A DNA stretch of 64,000 nucleotides from Sneathiella litorea. Its GTDB lineage: Bacteria; Pseudomonadota; Alphaproteobacteria; Sneathiellales; Sneathiellaceae. Numbering within the stretch: the first letter of the stretch is position 1; each line of letters begins with the position of its first letter. This document shows positions 1 to 8,128 of this stretch, piece after piece. The position numbers were made by a program, and so were the translations under genes. Under the pieces are notes generated by a model, which worked only from the letters and a program-made list of their open reading frames with translations, did no database searches and was not told where the DNA came from. The stretch is taken from positions 320,693 through 384,692 of the forward strand of contig NZ_WTUW01000002.1 of the NCBI RefSeq assembly GCF_009882915.1. Reading direction: 5' to 3'.

Positions 1-145
1 CCGTCGGCCAGTCCCCAAGAATTATATCCGCTATACCGGCGCCCGCCGCTTCCATCAGGGTCGTCCCGGAAACGCCCCCCTCCATGGCGAGACGATCCGC
101 CTGATACATTTCTCCGACGCTAAGGAGTTCCGATGGGAAGGTCAT
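1..145 (-). CDS. nnr: NAD(P)H-hydrate epimerase / bifunctional Nnr, N-terminal fragment
   Basis: The first 48 codons of a gene that leaves the window at position 1. The ATG at 145-143 opens a protein with LLSVGEMYQADRLAMEGGVSG followed by LMEAAGAGIAD, which matches the start of the YjeF N-terminal (NAD(P)H-hydrate epimerase) domain. That family repairs hydrated NADH and NADPH; many bacterial versions also carry a C-terminal ADP-dependent dehydratase, which cannot be seen here. The start lies 4 bases after the amidase stop on the same strand, so the two may be co-transcribed. No strong ribosome binding site is visible, and a later in-frame Met is possible. Confidence 0.82.
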   Translation of the reverse strand, partial: MTFPSELLSVGEMYQADRLAMEGGVSGTTLMEAAGAGIADIILGDWPT

Positions 146-149
146 GGAA

Positions 150-1577
150 TCAGAGTAGCCTGTCTAAATCAGGTCGCGCCCCGACAACCGGGGAGACTTG
201 CTCAAACGCGAAGGCTGCATTCAGAACAGCAAGGTCATCCTGCATCGGTCCGACAATTTGCAAGCCAATTGGCAGACCATCACTCGAAAAGCCACAATTA
301 ATAGAGCAAGCCGGTTGCTGGGTCAGGTTGAACGGATAGGAGAAGGGCGTCCAGTCAACCCAGGCGCCCACTGCCGCCAGATCCTCCGGCGCCAGCTTTC
401 CTGCCTCAAAGGCCGGAATAGACAGCGCCGGTGTGACTAACAAATCATAGGTTTTATGGAACTGACGCATTCTGACACCGAGTTCACCCCGCGCCTGGTT
501 CGCCTCCAGATAATCGGTGAGGGTTATTTTTGCCCCCTCCTCCACCACTATACGCAGGCCCGGATCAAGTTCACTGAGCTGCTTGTCACTCAGGTTTCGG
601 AGCGCAAAGGCTGCCCCGGACCACCAAAGCGTATTGAATATCGGCAAGGGATTATCAAACCCCGGGTCAACCTCCTCAACAATGGCGCCGAGATCCTCAA
701 AAAGCGTTACTGCACTTTTGACCGCTGCTGCCACTTCAGGGTGCACTGTCGCATAGCCAAGTGTTGGGCTATAGGCAATCCTCTTCCCGCGAATAGAGGC
801 AGAAAGACCCGCAAGATAATCTGTATCTGTCGGCGGTAGCGAGGTCCAGTCCCGCACGTCGGGTTCGCTCAGGACCTGAAGCATGATCGCTCCGTCCCGG
901 ACGTTCCGCGTCATCGGTCCCACATGGGCAACAGTACCAAAGGGAGAGAGCGGCCAGGCAGGAACCCTCCCATAACTAGCCTTGATCCCGAATATTCCGG
1001 TAAACGAAGCGGGAATACGGATCGAACCTCCCCCGTCCGTCCCAACGTGGAAAACGCCCATTCCTGCCGCGCAGGCCGCCGACGCGCCTCCGCTGGAGCC
1101 GCCAGGCGTTGTATTCTTGTTCCAGGGATTGCGCGTAATGCCAGTCCGGGGGCTGTCCGTCACCCCTTTCCAGCCGAATTCCGGTGTCGTTGTCTTACCC
1201 AGGATCACCGCACCATGTTCTTTCAGGCGCGCTGTGCAAGGGGCATCATCATTCCACGGCCCCGCGGCGTCCACGCTCAAAGATCCGCGCAATGTCGGCC
1301 AACCTTCGGTGAGGAGTAGATCCTTTATGGTCGTCGGCACACCGTCAATAAGACCCATCGGTGTTGCCGCCCGCCAGCGCGCCTCCGACTCACGCGCCCG
1401 GGCCAGCGCATAGTCCTCATCCACAATTACGAAGGCATTCAACGCACTGTTATACATCTCGATCTGGGCCAGCGCCGCTTTCGTCGCCTCTACCGGGGAA
1501 ATTGCGCCGTCCCTGTAACCATCAAGTAATTCCGTTGCAGTTGCAAAGGCCAAATCGTTGTTCATGACGCCCCCCAT
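150..1577 (-). CDS. Amidase signature family hydrolase
   Basis: A 475-residue amidase of the amidase signature family, which hydrolyses carboxylic amides with a Ser-cisSer-Lys triad. The likely Lys is residue 85 in TTIKDLL, the cis-Ser lies in TPGGSSGGASAA (about 161), and the nucleophile is Ser185 in GTDGGGSIRIPAS. Length is normal for a single-domain family member. There is no signal peptide, so it is cytoplasmic. No GatB or GatC partner is nearby and the sequence does not look like GatA, so a catabolic or detoxifying amidase is likelier; the substrate is unknown. A second start at 1565, preceded by GGGGGGC, is equally plausible. Confidence 0.9.
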   Translation of the reverse strand: MGGVMNNDLAFATATELLDGYRDGAISPVEATKAALAQIEMYNSALNAFVIVDEDYALARARESEARWRAATPMGLIDGVPTTIKDLLLTEGWPTLRGSLSVDAAGPWNDDAPCTARLKEHGAVILGKTTTPEFGWKGVTDSPRTGITRNPWNKNTTPGGSSGGASAACAAGMGVFHVGTDGGGSIRIPASFTGIFGIKASYGRVPAWPLSPFGTVAHVGPMTRNVRDGAIMLQVLSEPDVRDWTSLPPTDTDYLAGLSASIRGKRIAYSPTLGYATVHPEVAAAVKSAVTLFEDLGAIVEEVDPGFDNPLPIFNTLWWSGAAFALRNLSDKQLSELDPGLRIVVEEGAKITLTDYLEANQARGELGVRMRQFHKTYDLLVTPALSIPAFEAGKLAPEDLAAVGAWVDWTPFSYPFNLTQQPACSINCGFSSDGLPIGLQIVGPMQDDLAVLNAAFAFEQVSPVVGARPDLDRLL

Positions 1578-1676
1578 TTATTCTCTTTCCTCGATGAAGA
1601 AAGAGTAGGCGTTCACGCGAAAACAGGCAACTGTCATTCCTTGACGCCGGGTATTTTTATGGTCATATGATCAGGA

Positions 1677-1940
1677 ATGCCCAAACAACCTTTCCAAAAC
1701 CCAAAGACCAAGATCGGACGTTTTATACTCGGATGGTCGCTTGTCATCGGCGGGGCTTTTGGATTTCTCCCCGTTCTCGGATTTTGGATGATACCGCTCG
1801 GCCTGCTCATTCTCTCGACCGATTACGCCTTCGCCCGACGTTGGCGCAGGAAACTGCTTGTGTGGATTGGAAAACGCCAGAAGAAGCGTAACGGAAACGA
1901 ACATCAGGAAAGCAAAACCCCTTCCAACTCAAACAGTTGA
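1677..1940 (+). CDS. Small PGPGW-type membrane protein
   Basis: An 87-residue protein with two hydrophobic stretches (about residues 16-32 and 35-47) in the arrangement GRFILGWSLVIGGAFGFLP then WMIPLGLLILSTDYAFAR. This resembles the PGPGW/DUF454-like family of small inner-membrane proteins, whose function is unknown. A basic, polar tail (RRWRRKL, then KRQKKRNGN) would face the cytoplasm. The gene stands alone and its last codons are part of the following terminator hairpin. Confidence 0.7.
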   Translation: MPKQPFQNPKTKIGRFILGWSLVIGGAFGFLPVLGFWMIPLGLLILSTDYAFARRWRRKLLVWIGKRQKKRNGNEHQESKTPSNSNS

Positions 1941-1949
1941 AAGGGGTTT
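1915..1949 (+). terminator. Hairpin overlapping the end of the PGPGW-type gene
   Basis: AAACCCCTTCCAACT pairs with AGTTGAAAGGGGTTT around a short loop, with one C-A mismatch inside the stem. The stop codon lies in the right arm. The T run after it is short (TTTCTT), so the hairpin is clear but termination strength is uncertain. Confidence 0.65.
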
Positions 1950-1950
1950 C

Positions 1951-2254
1951 TTGAGTTAATACAGTCAATTAAGACGCATAGCGATTGCTCTCTGTAAGAA
2001 ATATGGGATTTCTCTAGATTTCTTGTATTTTGGTAAAATTAAGGATTTACCCAGCGAGCTCTTTGATTTGTGGATTAGCTCAAGCCCTGAAGACAATTGA
2101 AGCGTTTCAAGAAATAAAATAGATGGCTCGCAAACTCACAAAGTAAAATATGCCACGCCTTAAGGACAGTTTCGCGACTCGATAAGAACAAAATATGAGT
2201 TGGACTGGAAAACCGCTAGCAGAAAATTGTAAAATCGAGCACAATGACGACAGC
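1951..2254. other. AT-rich intergenic region with no gene seen
   Basis: About 300 bases between the PGPGW-type gene and the tRNA-His terminator. The stretch is AT-rich and has stops in all frames. I found no tRNA-like fold, convincing open reading frame or strong dyad. Confidence 0.5.
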
Positions 2255-2290
2255 AAAAACCCCAAGAAACCGTATAGGTTTCAAGGGGTT
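2255..2290 (-). terminator. Intrinsic terminator of tRNA-His
   Basis: Read on the minus strand, AACCCC and GAAACC-type arms pair around the loop TATAC (outer 6 bp, two-base internal mismatch, inner 6 bp), followed by TTTTT. It begins directly beyond the CCA end of the tRNA. Confidence 0.8.
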
Positions 2291-2294
2291 GATT

Positions 2295-2372
2295 TGGGGC
2301 GAACGAGGGGTCTTGAACCCCCGACCTCCTGAGTCACAGTCAGGCGCTCTAACCAACTGAGCTACGTTCGCC
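2295..2372 (-). tRNA. tRNA-His (GTG)
   Basis: A complete cloverleaf on the minus strand. The acceptor GGCGAACG pairs with CGTTCGCC and the 3' CCA is encoded. The D arm is GCTC/GAGC, and the anticodon stem CCTGA/TCAGG encloses the loop CTGTGAC, giving anticodon GTG. The extra 5' G pairs with C73, the G-1:C73 identity pair of tRNA-His. A strong terminator follows. Confidence 0.97.
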
Positions 2373-2421
2373 GTAAGAGCGGCCCTGTTTAGCGATACTG
2401 CCAGCGCCGGTCAAGAGAACT

Positions 2422-3591
2422 TTAGCCTCTTTTCCCAAAAAAATCCTGCAATTTTTCAATTGCCGCATCAAGCACTTCGTCCCGTTTGGAAAAGCAGAAG
2501 CGTGCGAAATTCGTGCGGGCGCCCTCGGATTGATAAAAGGCGCTGCACGGAACGGCGGCAACCCCGGCCTCGGTCGTGATCAGGCGGCAGAACTCCTCAT
2601 CCGTGCCGTCAAAACCAATCGAGCTGATATCCGCATTGATAAAATAAGTGCCATCGCAATCCGCCGTCGTAAAGCCAATGCGCTGCAGGCCATTGCGGAA
2701 CCGGTCGCGCTTGGCCTCCATGGAACTTTTCAGGTCATTATAAAAAGCGTCATCCTTGGCGAGACCATAAGCCACCGCCCTTTGCAAATTCGGCGCCGTC
2801 GTGAAGGTCAGGAACTGATGTGCCTTCGCGATGCGCGCGGTCAGGTCCGCCGCCGCGGTGAGATAGCCGACTTTCCAACCGGTGAGAGAAAACGTCTTGC
2901 CCGCCGAAGCGATACGCGCCGTGCGCTCCCGCATGCCGGGCAGGGTCATGAGCGAGAGATGCTCTTTTTGCCCGAAGACAATATGCTCATACACTTCGTC
3001 ACAAATGGCATAGGTATCATGCTTGATGGAAAGCTCCGCGATGAGTTCCAACTCCTCTCGCGTGAAAACCTTTCCTGTCGGGTTCATTGGGCTGTTCATC
3101 AGGATCAGCTTGGTCTTGTCACTAAATGCCGCGCGGAGTTTTTCTTCATCAATCTCCCAGTTGGGCGGATCAAGACGGACAAATTTCGGGATGCCACCGG
3201 CCAGCTTGATCATTGGAAGGTAGCAATCATAAAGCGGTTCGAACAGGACCACCTCATCTCCCGGATTGATCAGGCCAAGCATGCAGGCCGCCAGGGATTC
3301 CGTTGCGCCGGAGGTCACAAGGACATCCGTCTGCCAGTCAACATTTAGGCCGTAAAAGCGGCGGTCATGGTCGGCAACAGCCTGGCGCAGTTCCGGCACA
3401 CCCATCATGGGCGGATACTGGTTCGGCCCCTCCTCCACTGACTTTGCGGCGAGATGACGGATATCCGCTGGACCGTCCTCATCCGGGAAGCCCTGCCCGA
3501 GGTTAATCGCTTGATGCTCGATCGCGAGCTTCGACATGACTTCAAAAATGGTTGTGCCGAAGCCGGCTAATACATCACTGGTATTTTTCAC
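2422..3591 (-). CDS. PLP-dependent aminotransferase, class I/II (methionine/kynurenine aminotransferase-like)
   Basis: A 389-residue fold-type I aminotransferase. SAGKTFSLTGWKVG carries the Lys that binds pyridoxal phosphate, preceded by NSPMNPTGKVF and CDEVYEHIVF, the Asp/Tyr cofactor pocket. The opening INLGQGFPDEDGP is typical of the YbdL/KAT/cysteine-S-conjugate branch, which transaminates methionine, glutamine or aromatic amino acids. The start is GTG at 3591, with AGGGA upstream. It is divergent from a second aminotransferase at 3758, the two sharing about 165 bases of control region. The exact substrate cannot be read from sequence. Confidence 0.92.
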   Translation of the reverse strand: MKNTSDVLAGFGTTIFEVMSKLAIEHQAINLGQGFPDEDGPADIRHLAAKSVEEGPNQYPPMMGVPELRQAVADHDRRFYGLNVDWQTDVLVTSGATESLAACMLGLINPGDEVVLFEPLYDCYLPMIKLAGGIPKFVRLDPPNWEIDEEKLRAAFSDKTKLILMNSPMNPTGKVFTREELELIAELSIKHDTYAICDEVYEHIVFGQKEHLSLMTLPGMRERTARIASAGKTFSLTGWKVGYLTAAADLTARIAKAHQFLTFTTAPNLQRAVAYGLAKDDAFYNDLKSSMEAKRDRFRNGLQRIGFTTADCDGTYFINADISSIGFDGTDEEFCRLITTEAGVAAVPCSAFYQSEGARTNFARFCFSKRDEVLDAAIEKLQDFFGKRG

Positions 3592-3757
3592 TCGCGATCC
3601 CTGTCAATAAATAAATGCGCGCACAAACTACGCCCGGACTGGCGCCAATATCAAGCGAAACCAGTTCCGGGCGCATGAATTACGGAATCTTTTCTTGCCC
3701 CTACCCAGAAAGCGCGGCATATCTGAGGGCAAAACCAGAAGAACCAAAGGGAAGCCA

Positions 3758-4927
3758 ATGGGTATTTCAGCAAAAATGTCGCGCCTTGGAACAGAAACCG
3801 CCTTCGATGTGCTGGCACGGGCCAATGCACTGGCCGCGGACGGCATGGATATCATCAATCTCGGTATCGGGCAGCCGGACTTTCCGACGCCGGACAACAT
3901 TGTCGAGGCGGCCGTCCAGGCCCTTCGGGACGGTCAGCATGGCTATACGGCGGCAAACGGCATTCCTGAACTGCGTGAGGCCGTCGCGGAAGACATCGCT
4001 AAATACCGGAATGTTACGGTCAATCCCGATCATATTATTGTGGTCCCGGGGGGCAAGGTGACCATGGCCTTTGCGATCGAAATGTTCGGGGAGGATGGCA
4101 CCGAGATCATGTATCCCAATCCCGGCTTCCCGATATATGAAAGCATGATCCGCTATACCGGCGCGACGCCCGTTCCGATTCCGCTGATCGAGGAGAATGG
4201 CTTTTCTTTTGAGGCGGAAACGGTGCTCTCAAAAATAACGGACAAGACAAAACTGATTATCCTCAACACGCCCGCCAACCCAACCGGCGGCGTGGTCCCT
4301 TCGGCGGAGCTTGAAAAGCTCGCGAAAGGACTCAGGAACTTCCCCGATGTCTACGTTTTATCTGATGAAATATACAGCCGGATGACATACGATGGCGAAG
4401 GGCATTTCAGCATGCTGAACTTCCCCGAGTTACGGGAGCGGCTGATCATTCTCGATGGTTGGTCAAAAACCTATGCGATGACCGGTTGGCGGATGGGCTG
4501 GGGCCTCTGGCCAGAGGAGCTCGTTCCCCATGCGCAACGACTCTGCGTCAATTTTCATTCCTGCGTGAATGCTGCAGCACAGTTTGCGGGGATTGAAGCC
4601 CTGAAAGGCGATCAAGGGCCCGTTGATATGATGATGGAGGCGTTCGACGCACGCCGCAAGCTCATCCACGAACGCCTGAATACCGCACCGGGAGTGAGTT
4701 GCGTAATGCCGAAAGGTGCCTTTTATGCCTTCCCCAATATCTCGGGCACAGGCCTTACCGCGAAGGAAATGCAGGACAGGCTTCTCTCCGAAAAGGGCGT
4801 TGCAGTTATTGCGGGCACCAGTTTCGGGGCGCATGGCGAAGGCTATGTGCGTTTTTCATATGCCAATTCAATCGAAAATATTGAGCGTGCAATGGACCGC
4901 TTTGATGAATTTCTGAAAGGGCTTTGA
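3758..4927 (+). CDS. PLP-dependent aminotransferase, class I/II (aspartate aminotransferase-like)
   Basis: A 389-residue aminotransferase beginning MGISAKMSRLGTETAFDV. It shows INLGIGQPDFPTP, NTPANPTGGV, LSDEIYSRMTY and the Schiff-base Lys in DGWSKTYAMTGWRMG. I chose the ATG at 3758 because AAAGGGA sits 8 bases upstream; the open frame runs 21 codons further up without homology-like sequence. It is followed within 8 bases by slyX on the same strand. It probably acts on aspartate, alanine or branched/aromatic amino acids. It is clearly different in sequence from the divergent neighbour, so this is not a recent duplication. Confidence 0.92.
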   Translation: MGISAKMSRLGTETAFDVLARANALAADGMDIINLGIGQPDFPTPDNIVEAAVQALRDGQHGYTAANGIPELREAVAEDIAKYRNVTVNPDHIIVVPGGKVTMAFAIEMFGEDGTEIMYPNPGFPIYESMIRYTGATPVPIPLIEENGFSFEAETVLSKITDKTKLIILNTPANPTGGVVPSAELEKLAKGLRNFPDVYVLSDEIYSRMTYDGEGHFSMLNFPELRERLIILDGWSKTYAMTGWRMGWGLWPEELVPHAQRLCVNFHSCVNAAAQFAGIEALKGDQGPVDMMMEAFDARRKLIHERLNTAPGVSCVMPKGAFYAFPNISGTGLTAKEMQDRLLSEKGVAVIAGTSFGAHGEGYVRFSYANSIENIERAMDRFDEFLKGL

Positions 4928-4934
4928 TTTTAAC

Positions 4935-5138
4935 ATGGATGACAAACGCCTTACCGATTTGGAACTTAGATTTATGGAACAAGAGCAGGCGATTAGCGAA
5001 TTAAGTGATATCGTCAATCGGCAATGGCAGGAAATCGAGCAACTCAAACGTAAACTCTCCCATACTCATGAGCGGATCGTCACGTTGGAGGACACCCTCC
5101 CCGCGTCGCCAGGAAACGAAAAACCACCGCACTATTAA
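4935..5138 (+). CDS. slyX: SlyX family protein
   Basis: A 67-residue protein, almost wholly one predicted coiled coil (DLELRFMEQEQAISELSDIV, then RQWQEIEQLKRKL), ending in the family hallmark PPHY. SlyX proteins are small cytoplasmic coiled coils of unknown function. It begins 7 bases after the aminotransferase stop and is probably translated from the same message. Confidence 0.88.
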   Translation: MDDKRLTDLELRFMEQEQAISELSDIVNRQWQEIEQLKRKLSHTHERIVTLEDTLPASPGNEKPPHY

Positions 5139-5222
5139 GCTGCCTGTACAGGAATAAACCGCCCCTTGCAATTTCGCCCTATCGCCTATAGAACCGCGTT
5201 TTATCTATACTCAGGTGACAAA

Positions 5223-5531
5223 ATGACCGACGATACGAATAACGGCGAAAATACGAAGGCTGAGGACGACCCGGTGGTTGACTATATTCTTCGCGCTGTG
5301 GCTTCCGGTCGGGATGTTGCCCCCCAGGAGATTGCACAGGCCATCGCCAATGATCGCGCAAAACCTTCCGCACCTAAGGATGTCTGGCGAAAGTATATGA
5401 CTGTCGTACGACAGCAGGCCATCCACCTCGCGCGCGAAGGTCGCCTGTTGATCATCCGAAAAGGGGAAATTGCCGACCCGAACGACTTCAAGGGGCTCTA
5501 TAAATTGCGCAAAGCTGCCTCTGACCAATAA
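5223..5531 (+). CDS. DUF3253 family protein
   Basis: A protein of about 102 residues. After an acidic, polar N-terminus (MTDDTNNGENTKAEDD), residues 17-95 follow the DUF3253 pattern: VDYILRAVASGRDVAPQEIA, then WRKYMTVVRQQAIHLAREG, LLIIRKGEIADPNDFKG and LYKLR. The fold looks like a small helix-turn-helix or SAP-like module; no biochemical role is established. The ATG at 5223 is preferred over one at 5166 because the upstream residues have no family similarity and GGTGA precedes it. Confidence 0.8.
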   Translation: MTDDTNNGENTKAEDDPVVDYILRAVASGRDVAPQEIAQAIANDRAKPSAPKDVWRKYMTVVRQQAIHLAREGRLLIIRKGEIADPNDFKGLYKLRKAASDQ

Positions 5532-5586
5532 TTAATCGTTTGCATATTTTTTAATCGCCTATTTTTTGATCATTCTTTATGCCAGC

Positions 5587-5624
5587 GACTCCCTGCCACA
5601 GAAAATCGCAGTTTTCAGGGAGTC
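5587..5624. repeat. Long inverted repeat upstream of glnB
   Basis: GACTCCCTG (5587-5595) is repeated in inverse orientation as CAGGGAGTC (5616-5624), with partial pairing AAAA/TTTT inside. It could be a terminator for the DUF3253 gene, although no T run follows, or a protein-binding dyad. It ends 30 bases upstream of the sigma-54-like promoter. Confidence 0.5.
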
Positions 5625-5653
5625 TTCAGTGCGTCAATTTAACCGCACAAAAC

Positions 5654-5669
5654 TGGCACGCCTCATGCT
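5654..5669 (+). promoter_or_regulatory. Sigma-54 (RpoN) -24/-12 promoter of glnB-glnA
   Basis: TGGCACGCCTCATGCT matches the consensus TGGCAC-N5-TTGCW except for one base in the -12 element (A for T), with the required GG and GC spacing. It lies 60 bases upstream of the glnB start. Sigma-54/NtrC control of glnBA under nitrogen limitation is established in many proteobacteria. I could not find a convincing GCAC-N7-GTGC NtrC site. Confidence 0.8.
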
Positions 5670-5704
5670 ATACATGGGGAAGAAATAAACCTTGGTCGAA
5701 GTGA

Positions 5705-6067
<363 letters not shown>

Positions 6068-6137
6068 ATATTGCGCTACCCAACGTGGGACGGCGCCTGA
6101 AATTGACACCTGAATAGTTATACAGAGAGACGTAAAA

Positions 6138-7541
6138 ATGGCCGAAGATGTTCTTAAAATGATCAAGGAAAATGAAGTCGAATATGTAGATCTTCGATTT
6201 ACCGACCCGAAAGGTAAATGGCAGCATCTTGCCATGCATGTAGATGTAGTCGATGAAGATATGTTCGAAGATGGCGTAATGTTCGATGGGTCGTCTATCA
6301 CAGGGTGGAAAGCCATCAATGAATCAGATATGACTCTGATGCCCGATGCTACCTCTGCTGTTATGGATCCCTTTGCGGCGCGACCTACACTGATTGTCTT
6401 CTGCGATATTCTCGATCCGCTTTCAGGCGAAAGCTATGAGCGCGATCCACGATCCGTTGCCAAGAAGGCAGAAGCCTATCTCGCCAGCACGGGCATTGGC
6501 GATACCGCCTACTTCGGTCCGGAAGCTGAATTCTTCATGTTTGATAACGTAGAATTTGCGAACGACAGCCACCATACCTTCTACAAGCTTGGCGATGTGG
6601 AAGCACCGAATATGTCCGGCGCAGAAATTGAAGGCGGTAACTCCGGTCACCGTCCGCGCGTCAAGGGCGGTTATTTTCCTGTTCAGCCCATTGATAGCGG
6701 CGCAGACATCCGAAGCGAGATGGTCTCCGTTTGTAAGGAAATCGGCCTTTCAGTTGAAAAGCATCACCATGAAGTTGCCCCGAGCCAGCATGAACTTGGC
6801 ATGAAGTTCACCACCATGGTTAAGGCGGCGGACGAAATGCAGAAACAGAAGTATGTTGTTCACAATATTGCCCATGCCTATGGCAAGACAGCGACCTTCA
6901 TGCCGAAACCAGTCTCGGGTGACAACGGCTCTGGTATGCATACGCATATGTCCATTTGGAAAGCCGGAAAACCAGCATTTGCTGGTTCAAGCTACGCTGA
7001 TCTTTCAGAAACGGCTCTCTATTATATTGGCGGCATCATTAAACACGCGAAGGCCATCAATGCTTTCACGAATGCAAGCACAAACTCCTACAAGCGCTTG
7101 ATCCCCGGATTTGAAGCCCCGGTCCTGCTCGCCTACTCTGCGCGCAACCGCTCAGCTTCCTGCCGCATCCCTTACTCCCCAAGCCCGAACGGCAAGCGCG
7201 TCGAAGTCCGCTTCCCGGACTGCACGGCCAACCCATACCTCGCCTTCGCCGCGATGATGATGGCGGGACTTGACGGCATCCAGAACAAGATCCACCCAGG
7301 CGATGCCATGGACAAGGACCTTTACGATCTTCCGCCGGAAGAGCTTAAAGACATCCCCACAGTCTGCGGTTCCCTCCGTGAAGCGCTTGAAGCACTTGAT
7401 GCAGATCGTGAATTCCTGAAAAAAGGCGGCGTCTTTACTGACGATATGCTTGACGGATATATCGCGATGAAATGGGAAGACGTCTTCAAATTCGAACATG
7501 CACCGCATCCGGTCGAATTCGATATGTACTACAGCGTCTAA
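6138..7541 (+). CDS. glnA: Glutamine synthetase, type I
   Basis: A 467-residue GS-I beta type enzyme that makes glutamine from glutamate, ammonia and ATP as a dodecamer in the cytoplasm. Seen are the N-terminal beta-grasp with [14 protein letters not shown], the metal-binding FGPEAEFF, the ATP site [14 protein letters not shown], the Glu flap region, and the adenylylation loop DLYDLPPEE, whose Tyr (near residue 398) is modified by GlnE. That loop marks it as the adenylylation-regulated subtype. It is downstream of glnB in an operon closed by a strong terminator. Confidence 0.98.
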   Translation: MAEDVLKMIKENEVEYVDLRFTDPKGKWQHLAMHVDVVDEDMFEDGVMFDGSSITGWKAINESDMTLMPDATSAVMDPFAARPTLIVFCDILDPLSGESYERDPRSVAKKAEAYLASTGIGDTAYFGPEAEFFMFDNVEFANDSHHTFYKLGDVEAPNMSGAEIEGGNSGHRPRVKGGYFPVQPIDSGADIRSEMVSVCKEIGLSVEKHHHEVAPSQHELGMKFTTMVKAADEMQKQKYVVHNIAHAYGKTATFMPKPVSGDNGSGMHTHMSIWKAGKPAFAGSSYADLSETALYYIGGIIKHAKAINAFTNASTNSYKRLIPGFEAPVLLAYSARNRSASCRIPYSPSPNGKRVEVRFPDCTANPYLAFAAMMMAGLDGIQNKIHPGDAMDKDLYDLPPEELKDIPTVCGSLREALEALDADREFLKKGGVFTDDMLDGYIAMKWEDVFKFEHAPHPVEFDMYYSV

Positions 7542-7560
7542 GCGTGACACCTACTTAAGA

Positions 7561-7593
7561 AAAAGGCTGCCGGTAAATCGGCAGCCTTTTTTT
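7561..7593 (+). terminator. Intrinsic terminator of glnBA
   Basis: AAAAGGCTGCCG and CGGCAGCC(TTTT) form a perfect stem around GTAAAT, followed by seven T. It lies 20 bases after the glnA stop and 44 bases from the convergent thioesterase gene. Confidence 0.93.
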
Positions 7594-7636
7594 ATTCCGT
7601 TATTATTGAAGTTTTGAAATAGCGCCTACTTCAGAG

Positions 7637-8011
7637 TTACGCGTCAACCGGTCGCGGTTTTCCATTGTCATCAATGGCAACAAAGACATAAATGCCTTCC
7701 GTGACTTTTATCTCCTCAGGGTCCAGCTTACGCGTGACAATAGTCGTTAACTTCACCGCAACAGACGTTCGCCCTACCCGCTCGATCTCACCATAAATAC
7801 TGACAACATCGCCGACCTTGATGGGCTGATGGAAGGTCATCGCCTCAACAGCAACGGTTACGGTGCGCCCGTTTGCCCGCCGCGCCGCAAGAATGCCGCC
7901 TGCCATGTCCATTTGGGACAATACCCAGCCGCCAAAAATGTCGCCATTGTTGTTACAATCACTGGGCATAGGCGCGGTGCGGATTACGGGATCACGGAAT
8001 TCGCTGGTCAT
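7637..8011 (-). CDS. Acyl-CoA thioesterase, YciA-like hotdog fold
   Basis: A 124-residue single hotdog-domain protein. The pattern MPSDCNNNGDIFGGWVLSQMDMAGGI carries the Asn/Asp of the YciA/acyl-CoA thioester hydrolase active site, followed by VEAMTFHQPIKVGDVVSIYGE and VTEGIYVFVAID. The family hydrolyses a wide range of acyl-CoAs in the cytoplasm and is thought to balance CoA pools. It is convergent with glnA and divergent from parE, and so is a single-gene unit. Confidence 0.9.
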   Translation of the reverse strand: MTSEFRDPVIRTAPMPSDCNNNGDIFGGWVLSQMDMAGGILAARRANGRTVTVAVEAMTFHQPIKVGDVVSIYGEIERVGRTSVAVKLTTIVTRKLDPEEIKVTEGIYVFVAIDDNGKPRPVDA

Positions 8012-8128
8012 TATCTTTAGTCTTCCTTATCACTATGAATTAAGAGTATAACTTATACAGTTTCAGCCCGTTGGGCGAACATATTTTACCAAACATAATG
8101 ATACAAAATCAGTCAGTGAATTGCCTAA

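Noticed and set aside
2295-2372. Integration site or genomic island at tRNA-His
   Set aside because: No integrase, direct repeat or foreign-looking genes are next to this or the other two tRNA genes.
2530-3348. 272-codon open frame on the plus strand
   Set aside because: Antisense to the first aminotransferase; Arg/Ile-rich sequence with no domain.
5629-5648. NtrC enhancer site
   Set aside because: The dyad GTGCG-N10-CGCAC has half-sites in the wrong orientation and spacing compared with GCAC-N7-GTGC.
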